The position numbers and the translations under genes were made by a program. Source: Burkholderiales bacterium (GTDB lineage Bacteria > Pseudomonadota > Gammaproteobacteria > Burkholderiales > Burkholderiaceae_E). Taken from it: a stretch of 64,000 nt of DNA. This document shows, one piece after another, positions 51,998 to 61,498 of this stretch. The first letter of the stretch is position 1. Every line of letters begins with the position of its first letter. The notes beneath the pieces were generated by a model. That model searched no databases and was not told the origin of the DNA. It worked only from the letters and a program-made list of their open reading frames with translations. The DNA lies in contig QEVL01000004.1 of assembly GCA_003577305.1 (NCBI GenBank), positions 45,633-109,632 on the forward strand, read 5' to 3'.

Positions 51998-52126
51998 TCA
52001 GGCTTTCTTGACCTTTTCCAGCATCCGGAACACCGGGCGCTTCGCCCCCTTGAACAGCCGCTTGAGCGACTTGGGCAGGCAGCGACGCTCGAGCGTATTG
52101 CGGCGGTTGCGGGTGCGTTCGGCCAT
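51998..52126 (-). CDS. 42-residue basic protein, not recognised
   Basis: A short frame with a good AGGAG site eight to nine bases upstream of its ATG. The product begins [20 protein letters not shown] and ends with a predicted amphipathic stretch rich in Lys/Arg; 16 of 42 residues are Lys or Arg, with a single Cys at position 16. Its stop lies 8 bp from the convergent msrB stop and its start is 54 bp from the divergent yciB. The size and charge resemble small ribosome- or nucleic-acid-associated proteins, but it matches none of the ribosomal proteins I know. Confidence 0.6.
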   Translation of the reverse strand: MAERTRNRRNTLERRCLPKSLKRLFKGAKRPVFRMLEKVKKA

Positions 52127-52168
52127 CGGGGGGCTCCTGGAGGATCGGTGGATGCGAACCCGTCATTT

Positions 52169-52174
52169 TATACT
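52169..52174 (+). promoter_or_regulatory. candidate -10 box of yciB, 6 nt before the ATG
   Basis: TATACT ends six bases before the yciB ATG at 52181, which would place the transcript start at the start codon. No -35 box and no Shine-Dalgarno site are evident, as for serA. Confidence 0.45.
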
Positions 52175-52180
52175 TGCACC

Positions 52181-52714
52181 ATGAAGCTGCTTTTCGACCT
52201 GTTTCCGATCCTGCTGTTCTTCGTCGCCTTCAAGCTGGCCGACATCTATGTCGCCACGGCGGTGGCGATCGCCGCCAGCGTGGTGCAGATCGTGTGGCTG
52301 AAGCTGCGCGCCCGGCCGATCGAGCCGATGCAGTGGGCGAGCCTGGCGATCATCGTCGTCTTCGGCGGCATGACGCTGTTCCTCCACGACGAGACTTTCA
52401 TCAAGTGGAAGCCGACGGTCCTCTACGGCCTGTTCGCGGCGGTGCTGGCCGGCGGAAGGATGATGTTCGGGCGCAACCTCGTGAGGTCGGTCATGGGCAG
52501 GCAGCTGGCGCTTCCCGAGCCGGTCTGGCACCGGCTCAATCTCGCGTGGATCGCGTTCTTCGTGGCGATGGCCGCCCTGAACCTGGCCGTCGCCTACCGG
52601 TACCCGACCGACGTCTGGGTCGACTTCAAGCTGTTCGGCACCATGGGCCTGACGATCGCGTTCGTGATCGCCCAGGCACTCTGGCTCGGTCGCTACGTTC
52701 AGGAGGAAGGCTGA
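52181..52714 (+). CDS. yciB: septation protein A / inner-membrane spanning protein YciB
   Basis: A 177-residue inner-membrane protein with five helices. Seen: [20 protein letters not shown] at the N terminus, [22 protein letters not shown], and [19 protein letters not shown], the strongly conserved features of YciB/IspZ. The family supports cell envelope synthesis and division. It is joined to bolA by a TGATG overlap, the usual yciB-bolA-peptidylprolyl isomerase order of betaproteobacteria. Confidence 0.95.
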   Translation: MKLLFDLFPILLFFVAFKLADIYVATAVAIAASVVQIVWLKLRARPIEPMQWASLAIIVVFGGMTLFLHDETFIKWKPTVLYGLFAAVLAGGRMMFGRNLVRSVMGRQLALPEPVWHRLNLAWIAFFVAMAALNLAVAYRYPTDVWVDFKLFGTMGLTIAFVIAQALWLGRYVQEEG

Positions 52715-52986
52715 TGCGCCCCTCCGTCGACGAATTGCGCGCACGGTTCGCCGAGCGTTTTCCGGCCGCCACGATCGAGGTGATCGACGAGAGTCACCTG
52801 CACGCAGGCCACGCCGGCGCTGCCGGCGGTGCCGGGCATTTTCGCCTCCGCCTGGTCAGCGAGCGCTTCGCCGGGCTGGGCACCGTGGCCCGTCATCGGC
52901 TCGTGTATGATGCCGTGCGCGACTGGATGCCGCAGCGTGTACACGCGCTGATGATCGATGCCCGTACCCCCACCGAGGCGTCCTGA
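52714..52986 (+). CDS. BolA family protein
   Basis: A 90-residue BolA. Seen: the start region VDELRARFAERFPAATIEV, the conserved DESHLHAGHAGAAGG with the histidines used to share [2Fe-2S] clusters with monothiol glutaredoxin, and RHRLVYDAVRDWMPQRVHAL. Involved in iron-sulfur handling and morphology. Start codon overlaps the yciB stop; ribosome binding site AGGAGGAAGG lies inside yciB. Confidence 0.93.
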   Translation: MRPSVDELRARFAERFPAATIEVIDESHLHAGHAGAAGGAGHFRLRLVSERFAGLGTVARHRLVYDAVRDWMPQRVHALMIDARTPTEAS

Positions 52987-53047
52987 CGCCAGGCGCGCCG
53001 GCCGCCACCGCAGCGCGCCGGCTACCCTACGATTGCCACAAGGACCC

Positions 53048-53842
53048 ATGATGTCGCATCCCCCCCTGTCGCTCCGGCTGGCGAAGCTCGCGGCCGCCGC
53101 CCTGCTGCCGATCGCGTCGATTGCCTTCGCACAGAATGCGGCAGTCGTCAACAACAAGCCGATTCCGAAGCAGCGTGTCGACGACTTCGTCGCGGCGCTC
53201 GTGGCCCAGGGCCGACCCGACACGCCGGAGCTGCGCGCCGCGGTGCGCGACGAGCTGATCGCGCGCGAGCTGTTCGTCCAGGAGGCCGAGAAGAAGGGCC
53301 TGCCACGCAACGCCGACGTGCAGCGCCAGCTCGACAACCTGCGCCAGGACGTGCTCATCCGCGCGCTGATCCGCGACTACCTGAAGGCCAACCCGGTCAA
53401 GGACGAGGAGATCAAGGCCGAGTACGAGAAGGTGCGCAAGCAGGCCGGCGACAAGGAATACCGCGCGCGCCACATCCTGGTCGAGAGCGAGGACGACGCG
53501 AAGCAGATCATCGAGCAGCTGAAGAAGGGCGCGAAGTTCGAGGAGCTCGCGAAGAAGTCCAGGGATACCGGCTCGGCACAGTCGGGTGGTGACCTCGACT
53601 GGAATACCCCGCAGACCTTCGTGAAGGAGTTCTCCGACGCGATGGTCAAGCTCGACAAGGGCAAGTTCACCGAAACGCCGGTCAAGACCCAGTTCGGCTA
53701 CCACGTGATCCGGCTCGACGACACCCGCGAAGCGAAGGCTCCGCCGCTCGAGGAACTGCGCCCTCAGATCCAGCAGGAAATCGAGCGCCAGCGCGTCCAG
53801 GCGCTTCAGCAGAGCCTGCGCGCGAAGGCGAAGATCCAGTAG
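53048..53842 (+). CDS. periplasmic parvulin-type peptidylprolyl isomerase
   Basis: A 264-residue exported foldase. Signal peptide of about 29 residues ending IASIAFAQN; an N-terminal SurA-like helical domain (residues 35-130); then a parvulin domain: RARHILVESEDDAKQIIEQL, FEELAKKSRDTGSAQSGGDLD, VKTQFGYHVIRLDD. It assists folding of outer-membrane or periplasmic proteins. Two adjacent ATG codons (53048 and 53051) are equally possible. No C-terminal membrane helix. Confidence 0.93.
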   Translation: MMSHPPLSLRLAKLAAAALLPIASIAFAQNAAVVNNKPIPKQRVDDFVAALVAQGRPDTPELRAAVRDELIARELFVQEAEKKGLPRNADVQRQLDNLRQDVLIRALIRDYLKANPVKDEEIKAEYEKVRKQAGDKEYRARHILVESEDDAKQIIEQLKKGAKFEELAKKSRDTGSAQSGGDLDWNTPQTFVKEFSDAMVKLDKGKFTETPVKTQFGYHVIRLDDTREAKAPPLEELRPQIQQEIERQRVQALQQSLRAKAKIQ

Positions 53843-53873
53843 CAGTAAAGGCCGGCGGCCGGTTCGCCGCTGC

Positions 53874-54407
<534 letters not shown>

Positions 54408-54489
54408 TCATCGCTGCCAGTCATCGCTGCCCGTGCCGGCATCGAGCCGAAGCCGGCGATCGCCCCTTGTTGGGGGACCGGGAACGAGC

Positions 54490-55377
54490 TCATCGCAGCG
54501 CTGCAGTCAATGCCTGCAGCACCTGCTGCCGCACCTCGGCCCTCGTCAGCGGCTCCATGTGGCGTGCGCCCGCGACCGGCAGGAACACCGTCCCGGGCGG
54601 GGCTGCGGCCGCCAGCCCTTGGCCATGCGCGAACGGAATCACCTCGTCGTCGGTGCCGTGCACGATGAGCAGCGGCACCTGCAGCGAGCCAATCGCAGTC
54701 ACCGGATCGTCACGCCCTGGCGGCAGTGCCGGCAGCGCCAGCGGCAGCAACGGCGCCAGCAGCACCGACTGCATTGCCGCGTCGCGGGCGATGCCGCGGT
54801 AGCTGGCGAAAGCAGCCTCGATCACCGCCAGCTGCACGCCGGTGCTGTCGCGCGCCAGCAGACGCAGCGCTGCGGCGCCCCCGATGCTCTGGCCGAGCAC
54901 GGCCAGCCGTTCGCCGTCCACGTCGGGCCGCGAGCGCAGGTACTGCAGCGCCGCCGCCGCGTCGTCGACCACGCCGTCGAGCGTCGGCGTACCCTGCGAG
55001 CGACCGAAGCCGCGGTAGTCGAGCATCAGCACGTCGAAGCCTGCGCCCGGCAGCCACGCCACCAGCGGCAGATGGTTGCTCACGTTGGCGGCATTGCCGT
55101 GCAGGTGCAGCACGCTGCCGAGCGCCGGTCGCGCGGCCGGCAGCCACCAGCCGTGCATGCGCGAGCCGTCGACCGCGTCGATGGAGACGTCCTCGTAGCG
55201 CAACCCGTAGTGCTCCGGTCGTGCATACGTCGTCGAGTCGGGATAGAAGAAGAGGCGCTCGAGGCAGCCGGCAAGTCCCATTGCGGTCAGCAGCAGAAAA
55301 AGGATGCGCACGCCGGTTCGCCGATGCGCGCCGCGAGCGCCGATCGCCGGTTCGCGCCTGACCGTCAGAGGCCTCAT
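54490..55377 (-). CDS. alpha/beta hydrolase, predicted lipoprotein
   Basis: A hydrolase of the YqkD/ABHD-13 type. Seen: HLHGNAANVSNHLPLV, the nucleophile elbow LAVLGQSIGGAAALRLL (G-Q-S-I-G), the Asp loop VHGTDDEVIPFAHG and ARHMEPLTRAEV. Near the N terminus ILFLLLTAMGLAGC is a lipobox, so the mature protein is probably anchored by a lipidated Cys. The ATG at 55377 puts 22 residues before that signal; a GTG at 55311 (giving MRILFLLL) fits a lipoprotein better. Confidence 0.85.
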   Translation of the reverse strand: MRPLTVRREPAIGARGAHRRTGVRILFLLLTAMGLAGCLERLFFYPDSTTYARPEHYGLRYEDVSIDAVDGSRMHGWWLPAARPALGSVLHLHGNAANVSNHLPLVAWLPGAGFDVLMLDYRGFGRSQGTPTLDGVVDDAAAALQYLRSRPDVDGERLAVLGQSIGGAAALRLLARDSTGVQLAVIEAAFASYRGIARDAAMQSVLLAPLLPLALPALPPGRDDPVTAIGSLQVPLLIVHGTDDEVIPFAHGQGLAAAAPPGTVFLPVAGARHMEPLTRAEVRQQVLQALTAALR

Positions 55378-55627
55378 CGTCGCGGCTCCGGCCAACGCCC
55401 TCCGGGTAACGAAATCGATGACATCGATACCTGCAGGCGGCATTGTGACCGATGCCCGAAGCACGCGCGAAGCCTGCAAGGCCACACCGATAACGTGGAC
55501 ACCACGGCCTCGAAGCAACGCCGCCGCAGATACCGTCGCAGGGCGATTCCTGTACCGATCACGCGGCTACCGGCGCCGGCGGCCCGCGCAGGCGGCTTCG
55601 CACTCGCGAAATCCGTCGGCCAGCCGC

Positions 55628-55633
55628 TAGAAT
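55628..55633 (+). promoter_or_regulatory. candidate -10 box of ccoN
   Basis: TAGAAT lies seven bases before the ATG at 55641. A start at the usual distance falls at or just before that ATG, and would exclude the in-frame ATG at 55632. No -35 box or FNR-type TTGAT-N4-ATCAA site is visible in the 263 bp between the divergent genes. Confidence 0.35.
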
Positions 55634-55640
55634 GCAGGTC

Positions 55641-57110
55641 ATGAAGACGAACACCGAGTACTACGACGATCACGTCGTGCGCCTGTTCCTGCTGGCCTCG
55701 GCGGTGTGGGGCATCGTCGGCATGCTGCTCGGCATGTACGCGGCGGCCGAACTGGCCTGGCCGGGGCTGAATCTCGGCCTTCCGTGGCTCACCTTCAGCC
55801 GCCTGCGCCCGGACCACACTTTCGGCGTCATCTTCGCTTTCGGCGGCTCGGCGCTGATGGGCACCTGCTATTACGTCGTGCAGCGCACCGGGCACGCGCG
55901 CCTCGCATGGAACGGGCTGGCCCGATTCACGTTCTGGGGCTGGCAGGCGGTCTGCGTGCTCGCAATGGCCACCATGCCGTTCGGCATCACGCAGAGCAAG
56001 GAATACGCCGAACCGGAGTGGTTCGTCGACATCCTGATCGCGATCGTCTGGGTCTCGTTCGGTGCGGTCTTCTTTGCCACGCTGGCGCGCCGGCGCATCC
56101 ACCACATCTACGTGGCCAACTGGTACTACGGCGCCTTCATCATCGCGGTCGCGCTGCTTCACATCGTCAACAACCTCGCGGTGCCGGTGAGCCTGACCAA
56201 GTCCTACCCGATCTACTCCGGCGTCGTCGACGCGATGGTGCAGTGGTGGTACGGGCACAATGCGGTGGCGTTCTTCCTCACCGCCGGTTTCCTCGGGATG
56301 ATGTATTACTTCGTCCCGCGCCAGGCGCAGCAGCCGCTGTGGAGCTATCGCTTTTCGATCGTCAACTTCTGGGCCCTGATCTCGATCTACATGTGGGCCG
56401 GATCGCATCACCTCATGTACACCGCGCTGCCCGACTGGGTCCAGTCGGTGGGCATGGCGTTCTCGCTGGTGCTGCTGATGCCGAGCTGGGGCTCGGCCGC
56501 GAATGGCCTGTTCACCTTCAACGGGTCGTGGCACCGGCTGAAAGACGATCCGGCCGCGAAGTTCATGGTGCTGGCGCTGGTCTTCTACGCGGCGGCGACG
56601 TTCGAAGGCTCGATGATGGCGATCAAGACGGTGAACTCGCTGTCGCACTACACCGACTGGACGATCGCGCACGTGCACTCCGGGTCGCTCGGCTGGGTCG
56701 CGATGATCACGATCGGCTCGCTGTACGCGATGGCGCCGCGCGCGCTCGGGCGTCCCGCCATGCACTCGCGCGGCGCGATGGAACTGCATTTCTGGCTGCA
56801 CGCCACCGGCACGCTGCTCTACGTCGTCGCGATGTGGATCGCCGGCGTCACCGAAGGCATGATGTGGCGCGCGACGCAGCCCGACGGCTCGCTCACCTAT
56901 CCGTTCATCGACAGCCTGCTTGCGATCAAGCCGTGGTACATGGTGCGCTGGCTCGGCGGCGTGCTGATCTGGCTCGGCATGTGGGTGATGGCGTGGAACC
57001 TCTGGTACACGGCCGGCGACGCACGCAGAAAGGTCATTCAGCCGATCCCGGTGCCGATTCCGGAGCCGATCCGGCAGCAGACGCCGGCGCCGTTGCCGGC
57101 AGCGGGTTGA
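55641..57110 (+). CDS. ccoN: cytochrome cbb3 oxidase subunit I
   Basis: The 489-residue catalytic heme-copper subunit, with about twelve membrane helices. Metal ligands are visible: [19 protein letters not shown], the copper-B His segment [19 protein letters not shown], the paired ligands in [17 protein letters not shown], and [21 protein letters not shown] near the hemes. The cbb3-type Tyr crosslink region SIYMWAG fits. It reduces oxygen at high affinity. First gene of ccoNOQP. Confidence 0.96.
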   Translation: MKTNTEYYDDHVVRLFLLASAVWGIVGMLLGMYAAAELAWPGLNLGLPWLTFSRLRPDHTFGVIFAFGGSALMGTCYYVVQRTGHARLAWNGLARFTFWGWQAVCVLAMATMPFGITQSKEYAEPEWFVDILIAIVWVSFGAVFFATLARRRIHHIYVANWYYGAFIIAVALLHIVNNLAVPVSLTKSYPIYSGVVDAMVQWWYGHNAVAFFLTAGFLGMMYYFVPRQAQQPLWSYRFSIVNFWALISIYMWAGSHHLMYTALPDWVQSVGMAFSLVLLMPSWGSAANGLFTFNGSWHRLKDDPAAKFMVLALVFYAAATFEGSMMAIKTVNSLSHYTDWTIAHVHSGSLGWVAMITIGSLYAMAPRALGRPAMHSRGAMELHFWLHATGTLLYVVAMWIAGVTEGMMWRATQPDGSLTYPFIDSLLAIKPWYMVRWLGGVLIWLGMWVMAWNLWYTAGDARRKVIQPIPVPIPEPIRQQTPAPLPAAG

Positions 57111-57120
57111 GGATCGGGCA

Positions 57121-57777
57121 ATGGCATACCGTCACTTCGAGTTCATCGAAAAACATGCGTGGGCGCTCGGCATCTTCACCGCGATCATGGTGTCGCTGGG
57201 CGGACTCGCCGAAATCACGCCGCTGTTCGTCGAAGCGCTCCAGGTCAAGCCGCCGGAAAACGTCAAACCCTACGATCCGCTGCGCCTTGCCGGCCGCGAC
57301 ATCTACGTGCGCGAAGGCTGCTACCTCTGTCACTCGCAGATGATCCGCGCGCTGCGTTTCGAGACCCAACGCTACGGGCCCTTCTCGACCGCCGAGGAAT
57401 CGGTGTACGACCGACCGTTCCTGTGGGGCTCCAAGCGCACCGGTCCCGACCTCGCGCGCGTCGGCGGCAAGTACTCCGACGACTGGCAACGCAGGCACCT
57501 GATCGATCCGCGCAGCCTGGTGCCCGAGACGAACATGCCGGCCTACCCGTGGCTCGAGACAGGGAGAATCGACGGCAACGACATCGCGGCGCGCATGCGC
57601 GTGCTGCGCAAGCTCGGCGACCGGTATACCGACGCCGAGATCGCGGCTGCGCCCGAGGCCGTGAAAGACAAGACCGAACTCGACGCGCTGGTTGCATATC
57701 TGCAGGGGCTCGGCATCGCCAACGAGCCGCAGGCGGCCGCGGCCGCCGCCGCCACCGACACCGGGAAGCCGCAGTGA
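57121..57777 (+). CDS. ccoO: cytochrome cbb3 oxidase subunit II (monoheme cytochrome c)
   Basis: A 218-residue subunit with one N-terminal membrane anchor (about 15-36) and a single c-type heme site in REGCYLCHSQMIRALRFETQRYG (C-x-x-C-H). Conserved VYDRPFLWGSKRTGPDLARVGGKY and MPAYPWL carry the distal Met. It passes electrons from CcoP to CcoN. Ends in an Ala-rich tail. Ten bp after ccoN; stop overlaps the ccoQ start. Confidence 0.95.
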   Translation: MAYRHFEFIEKHAWALGIFTAIMVSLGGLAEITPLFVEALQVKPPENVKPYDPLRLAGRDIYVREGCYLCHSQMIRALRFETQRYGPFSTAEESVYDRPFLWGSKRTGPDLARVGGKYSDDWQRRHLIDPRSLVPETNMPAYPWLETGRIDGNDIAARMRVLRKLGDRYTDAEIAAAPEAVKDKTELDALVAYLQGLGIANEPQAAAAAAATDTGKPQ

Positions 57778-57968
57778 GTCCGGCCTGGGGTCACGCCGTC
57801 GGGGTGCTGATCGTGCTGATGATGGCCACGTTCATCGGCATCTGGATCTGGGCCTGGCTCCCGCAGCACAGGCGCACCTTCGGCTGGCTGGCGCGCCTGC
57901 CGATGGAAGACGAAGCGGCAACGCCCGGGAAGCCGATTCCGCCCACCGACGAGGAGCATCGCCGATGA
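57774..57968 (+). CDS. ccoQ: cbb3 oxidase small subunit CcoQ
   Basis: A 64-residue protein with one membrane helix (VGVLIVLMMATFIGIWIWAW) followed by a polar tail (RRTFGWLARLPMEDE, later PTDEEHRR). CcoQ stabilises the cbb3 complex. GTG start at 57774 overlaps the ccoO stop, and its stop overlaps the ccoP ATG. Confidence 0.88.
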   Translation: MSPAWGHAVGVLIVLMMATFIGIWIWAWLPQHRRTFGWLARLPMEDEAATPGKPIPPTDEEHRR

Positions 57969-58876
57969 GCGCCGGTTGGTCGTGGTGGGTGATCGTCCTG
58001 ATCGTGTTCAACCTGGGTGTCACCTTCTTCCTCTTCGTGTGGGCGCCGCGCGCGAAGATACCGACCCTGCCCGACGGCACCACCGGCCACGTCTGGGCGC
58101 ACGGCGCGCTGCGCGAAGGCATGCACCGCCTGCCCGGCTGGTGGATCCTGATATCACTCGCGATGTACGTCGCTGCCGCCGTGTACCTGGTGCTGTACCC
58201 GGGTTTCGGCAACACCAGCGGGCTGCTCGACTGGACCTCGCACCGCGAGCTCGCGCAGGCCACCGCAGCGAATGACGCGAAGCTCGATCCGGTGCTGCAG
58301 CGCCTGACAGCCATGAGTGCCGAGCAGGCAGCGCGTGATCCGCAGGCGCAGGCGCTCGCCATGCGGCTGTTCATCGACAACTGCACCGCCTGTCACGGCC
58401 GCAACGGGTTCGGCAATCCGTTGCTGGGCGCACCGAACATGACCGACGCCGACTGGCTCTACGGCGGCAGCGCCGACGAGATCTCCACGTCGATCCGCAG
58501 TGGACGCTCCGGTGTGATGCCGGCCTGGAATGCGCTGGGTGCCGACACCGTGAAAAACCTCGTGCAGTACGTGCTGAGCCTGTCAGGGCAGGCGCACGAC
58601 GTCGGCATGGCCACGGCTGGCGAGGCGGTGTTCAAGACCACCTGCATCGCCTGTCACGGGCCCGAAGGCAAGGGCAATCCGGCCCTCGGTGCACCGAACC
58701 TGACCGACGACGTCTGGCTGTACGGTGGCACGCCGGCTGCGATCGAAACCAGCATCGATCAGGGCCGGCAAGGGCACATGCCCGCCTGGAGCCCGCGCCT
58801 GTCCGACGCCGACATTCACCTGCTGACCGCCTACGTCCTGCATCTGTCGAATCGTGCAGACCAGACCGCCCGTTGA
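57965..58876 (+). CDS. ccoP: cytochrome cbb3 oxidase subunit III (diheme cytochrome c)
   Basis: A 303-residue subunit. N-terminal helix SWWVIVLIVFNLGVTFFLFVW, a second helix with the conserved LPGWWILISLAMYV and LYPGFG, then two c-heme domains: IDNCTACHGRNGFGNPLLGAPN with MPAWNALG, and TTCIACHGPEGKGNPALGAPN with MPAWSPRL. It receives electrons from the bc1 complex via soluble cytochromes. The overlap with ccoQ is ATGA. Confidence 0.95.
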   Translation: MSAGWSWWVIVLIVFNLGVTFFLFVWAPRAKIPTLPDGTTGHVWAHGALREGMHRLPGWWILISLAMYVAAAVYLVLYPGFGNTSGLLDWTSHRELAQATAANDAKLDPVLQRLTAMSAEQAARDPQAQALAMRLFIDNCTACHGRNGFGNPLLGAPNMTDADWLYGGSADEISTSIRSGRSGVMPAWNALGADTVKNLVQYVLSLSGQAHDVGMATAGEAVFKTTCIACHGPEGKGNPALGAPNLTDDVWLYGGTPAAIETSIDQGRQGHMPAWSPRLSDADIHLLTAYVLHLSNRADQTAR

Positions 58877-59072
58877 ACCACGGCGTCGCGGTTCCTGGCT
58901 CACCCAGCCCGTAGTCTGGCTCGGAATCGCGGTGTTCGTGGCCTCGATCGTCGGCAGCGTATGGCTGATCGTCGCCAGCGCACGCTATGACGACGAGGGC
59001 GCGCGTCTGCCCACCGGCAGGCAGATCTTCGGCGTGCCGTCGCAATCGATCACGCCTGCCCCCGCCCGATAG
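58854..59072 (+). CDS. 72-residue single-helix membrane protein after ccoP, not recognised
   Basis: A small frame with a GTG start that overlaps the ccoP end by 23 bp. The product has a short basic N terminus (RPPVEPRRRGSWLTQP), one membrane helix (VVWLGIAVFVASIVGSVWLIV) and a 25-residue periplasmic tail (RYDDEGARLPTGRQIFGVP). It does not match CcoS, CcoG, CcoI or the longer CcoH that usually follow ccoNOQP; none of these is present. An accessory subunit of the oxidase is a reasonable guess. Confidence 0.65.
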   Translation: MQTRPPVEPRRRGSWLTQPVVWLGIAVFVASIVGSVWLIVASARYDDEGARLPTGRQIFGVPSQSITPAPAR

Positions 59073-59092
59073 ACGTTCCGGGCATCTGCCGA

Positions 59093-59737
59093 TCACGCGA
59101 TCAGCGCGCTCACTTCGTCGAATCCGGATATCAGGCGATCGGGCGGCAGTGAGGCGAACGCCGCCTCCCCGCATTCGCCGCCCCGAATGATGGCCACGCG
59201 CATGCCGACAGCGCGCGCCGCGAGCACGTCGGCGCGGCTGTCGCCGACGAAGAGTGCCGCGGACGGTGCCACGCCCAGCGTGGCCAGCACGCGCCGGACC
59301 CCTTCGGGATGCGGTTTCATCCAGGTGACCTCGTCGCGGCTCACCACCGGCGACAGCCAGCGCTCGAGATCGAAGCGGCCGAGCGCGCGAGCGAGGGCAG
59401 CGCGGCCGATATTGCTGACCATCGCCGCCCGGATGCCGCGCCGCTGCAGCTCGCGCAGCAGTTCGGACACGCCGGGGCGCGGCCGCCAGCGCGACAGCGC
59501 ATCGGCATCCCAGCGGTCGTAGACCGGACACAGCGCACGACGCAATTCGCCGAGACCGCCTCGCGCGGCGGCCAGATCGGCTGCCGCGTTCCACAGCTCG
59601 GCGTAGTTGCCGCTGGTGGCGTGACCGGCCGCGGCGAAAGCACGGCGCAACTCGGTTTCCGCCTCGGCCAGGCGCCACTGGAAGTCCACCAGCGTGCCCT
59701 CGAAATCGAAAACCACCGCGTCGATGTCGGCAGCCAT
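59093..59737 (-). CDS. HAD family hydrolase with Glu at the second motif I acid
   Basis: A 214-residue HAD-fold protein with a helical cap. Seen: motif I AVVFDFEGTLVDF, motif II AAMVSNIGRAAL, motif III Lys in MKPHPEGVRRVLATLG, and motif IV ALFVGDSRADVLAARAVGM. Motif I is D-F-E-G-T, where phosphatases have D-x-D-G-T; the second acid, the proton donor, is Glu (codon GAG). Activity may thus be altered. The frame opens upstream to 59893; the ATG at 59737 is closest to the family start. Confidence 0.85.
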   Translation of the reverse strand: MAADIDAVVFDFEGTLVDFQWRLAEAETELRRAFAAAGHATSGNYAELWNAAADLAAARGGLGELRRALCPVYDRWDADALSRWRPRPGVSELLRELQRRGIRAAMVSNIGRAALARALGRFDLERWLSPVVSRDEVTWMKPHPEGVRRVLATLGVAPSAALFVGDSRADVLAARAVGMRVAIIRGGECGEAAFASLPPDRLISGFDEVSALIA

Positions 59738-59925
59738 CTCGGTCCGGTCGGCAAAGTGGGCAGGAACTGAACCGGAGGATACAGCCATCGCGAAAAAATC
59801 CTGCCGCCCGGGAACGCGGCGCGCATCCGCTGCATCCAATGCACAGGACGGACGGGACACGATCCGAACCGCCCCGCCCGTAACCACCGTCACCCGTGGA
59901 ACAACCCGTACCCCAGGAGCCTCTC

Positions 59926-60606
59926 ATGCCTGCCTCGAAGATCCCCTCGCGCACCACTGTTCGTCGCCTGGCTGCAGCCATGGCCACCGCCGCGCTGGTG
60001 AGCCTGTCGTTCAATCCTCCGTCCGCGTTCGCACACAACGGCTCAACGAGCCAGGCCGTCTGCAGTCCGAGCGCCAACGCGCTGCACGATGCGATGCGCA
60101 AGCTCTGGGCGCAGCACATGGAGTGGACCTACGCCGCGGTCACCGCCTTCGCCACCGGTTCGCCTGCCTTCGAGGCGACCGCGGCCCGCCTGATGGCCAA
60201 CCAGGCCGACATCGGCAACGCGATCAAACCCTTCTATGGCGAGAAGGCAGGAGACGCGCTGACGAAACTGCTGCAGGAACACATCAGCGGCGCCGTCGAG
60301 GTCGTCAAGGCCGCCAGGAGCGGCGACGAGCCGGCCCTGGACAGGCACGTCGCGGCGGCCTACGCCAACGCGCAGGAGATCGCCGACTTCCTCTCGTCGG
60401 CCAACAGACACTGGCCGCAGGCGACGGTGCGCGACATGCTCGAGGGTCACATCGACACCACGCTGGTCTATGCCACGTCCCTGCTGCAGGGCCGCTACGC
60501 CGAAGGCATCGCCGAATACGGCAAGGCCGAGGACCACATGCTGATGCTGGCCGATGCGCTGACCGACGGCCTGGTCGCGGCCTTTCCGAAGAAGTTCGCG
60601 AACTGA
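59926..60606 (+). CDS. secreted helical protein of unknown function
   Basis: A 226-residue protein. Signal peptide ([20 protein letters not shown]), then an all-helical region of two similar halves. Recognisable conserved stretches: [64 protein letters not shown] and [14 protein letters not shown], with a final [19 protein letters not shown]. Proteins of this type occur in diverse bacteria but I know no function. The many His and acidic residues could bind a metal. CAGGAGC precedes the ATG. Confidence 0.75.
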   Translation: MPASKIPSRTTVRRLAAAMATAALVSLSFNPPSAFAHNGSTSQAVCSPSANALHDAMRKLWAQHMEWTYAAVTAFATGSPAFEATAARLMANQADIGNAIKPFYGEKAGDALTKLLQEHISGAVEVVKAARSGDEPALDRHVAAAYANAQEIADFLSSANRHWPQATVRDMLEGHIDTTLVYATSLLQGRYAEGIAEYGKAEDHMLMLADALTDGLVAAFPKKFAN

Positions 60607-60616
60607 CCCGAAAGCG

Positions 60617-60662
60617 CGGGGAGCGGCAGCGATCATCCACGTTGCCGCATCCCCGCTCCCCG
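60617..60662 (+). terminator. stem-loop between the secreted-protein gene and the sigma factor gene
   Basis: CGGGGAGCGG and CCGCTCCCCG form ten-base perfect arms, with an inner GGCAG/TTGCC stem in the loop. It starts 10 bp after the stop of the secreted protein gene. No T-run follows, so it may terminate poorly or protect the upstream mRNA. Confidence 0.5.
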
Positions 60663-60721
60663 GCGCGCTCGGCGAATTGCGCGAGAATGCAGCCGTGGAA
60701 CCGGCAAAGAGAGGAACCTCC

Positions 60722-61435
60722 ATGCAATCCGCGACAGGGCCGATCCCCGCCACCGTTACGCGACAGACTCCGGAAGCCGACCTCGTCGCGCTCGCAGCCG
60801 CCGGCGACGGTGCGGCTTTCGAGTTGCTGATGCGGCGTCACAACCAGTTGCTGTTCCGCACGGCGCGAAGCATCCTGAAGAACGACGCCGAAGCCGAGGA
60901 CGCAGTGCAGGAAGGCTACCTGCGTGCCTGGCGTGCGCTCGGCGAATTCCGTACCGAGAGCAGGCTGTCGACCTGGCTGGTGCGCATCGTCGCCAACGAA
61001 GCACTGGGACGGCTGCGCCGAACGGGCGCGCAGGTGATCCCGCTGGAGGCTGCCATGAGCTCACCCGAACCCGAAACCCAGGCCGCGTTCACCGACACGC
61101 CGCAGCGTGGCCCCGAGCACTCGGCGCTGCGCAGTCAGGTGCGCACGCTGCTCGAGTCACGCATCGACCTTTTGCCCGAGGCCTGCCGCACCGTGTTCAT
61201 GTTGCGCGCAGTCGAGGAGATGAGTGTCGAGGAAGTCGCGCAGGCACTGGACATTCCGGAAGCCACGGTGCGCACGCGCTTCTTCCGGGCCCGCAGCCTG
61301 CTGCGCGAAGGGCTTGCCGGCGAGATGGATGGCGCGATCGGCGAGGTCTTCGCCTTCGATGGCGCGCGCTGCGATCGCATCGTCGCCAACGTGCTGGCGA
61401 GGGCCCGATCGGAAGGCCTGAGCGGCGAAGACTGA
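60722..61435 (+). CDS. ECF-type RNA polymerase sigma factor
   Basis: A 237-residue sigma-70 family factor. Region 2: FELLMRRHNQLLFRTARSILKNDAEAED followed by AVQEGYLRAWRALGEFR and STWLVRIVANEALGRLRR (given in parts); region 4: LPEACRTVFMLRAVEEMSVEEV and DIPEATVRTRFFRARSLLREGL. A C-terminal extension of about 35 residues (VFAFDGARCDRIVANVLARA, with one Cys) follows region 4. No anti-sigma gene is adjacent; the neighbours are the secreted helical protein and the Rieske-FAD reductase. AGAGGA precedes the ATG at 60722. Confidence 0.9.
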   Translation: MQSATGPIPATVTRQTPEADLVALAAAGDGAAFELLMRRHNQLLFRTARSILKNDAEAEDAVQEGYLRAWRALGEFRTESRLSTWLVRIVANEALGRLRRTGAQVIPLEAAMSSPEPETQAAFTDTPQRGPEHSALRSQVRTLLESRIDLLPEACRTVFMLRAVEEMSVEEVAQALDIPEATVRTRFFRARSLLREGLAGEMDGAIGEVFAFDGARCDRIVANVLARARSEGLSGED

Positions 61436-61498
61436 CGTTTCCGCAATTGCGGCTCGGCCGACAGCGCGGCCGGCACCGCAGCTCACCGGAGATTCGAG

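Noticed and set aside
55414..55428. The inverted repeat ATCGAT-GAC-ATCGAT upstream of ccoN as an FNR/ANR site
   Set aside because: It lacks the TTGAT-N4-ATCAA pattern and spacing required for FNR-type binding.
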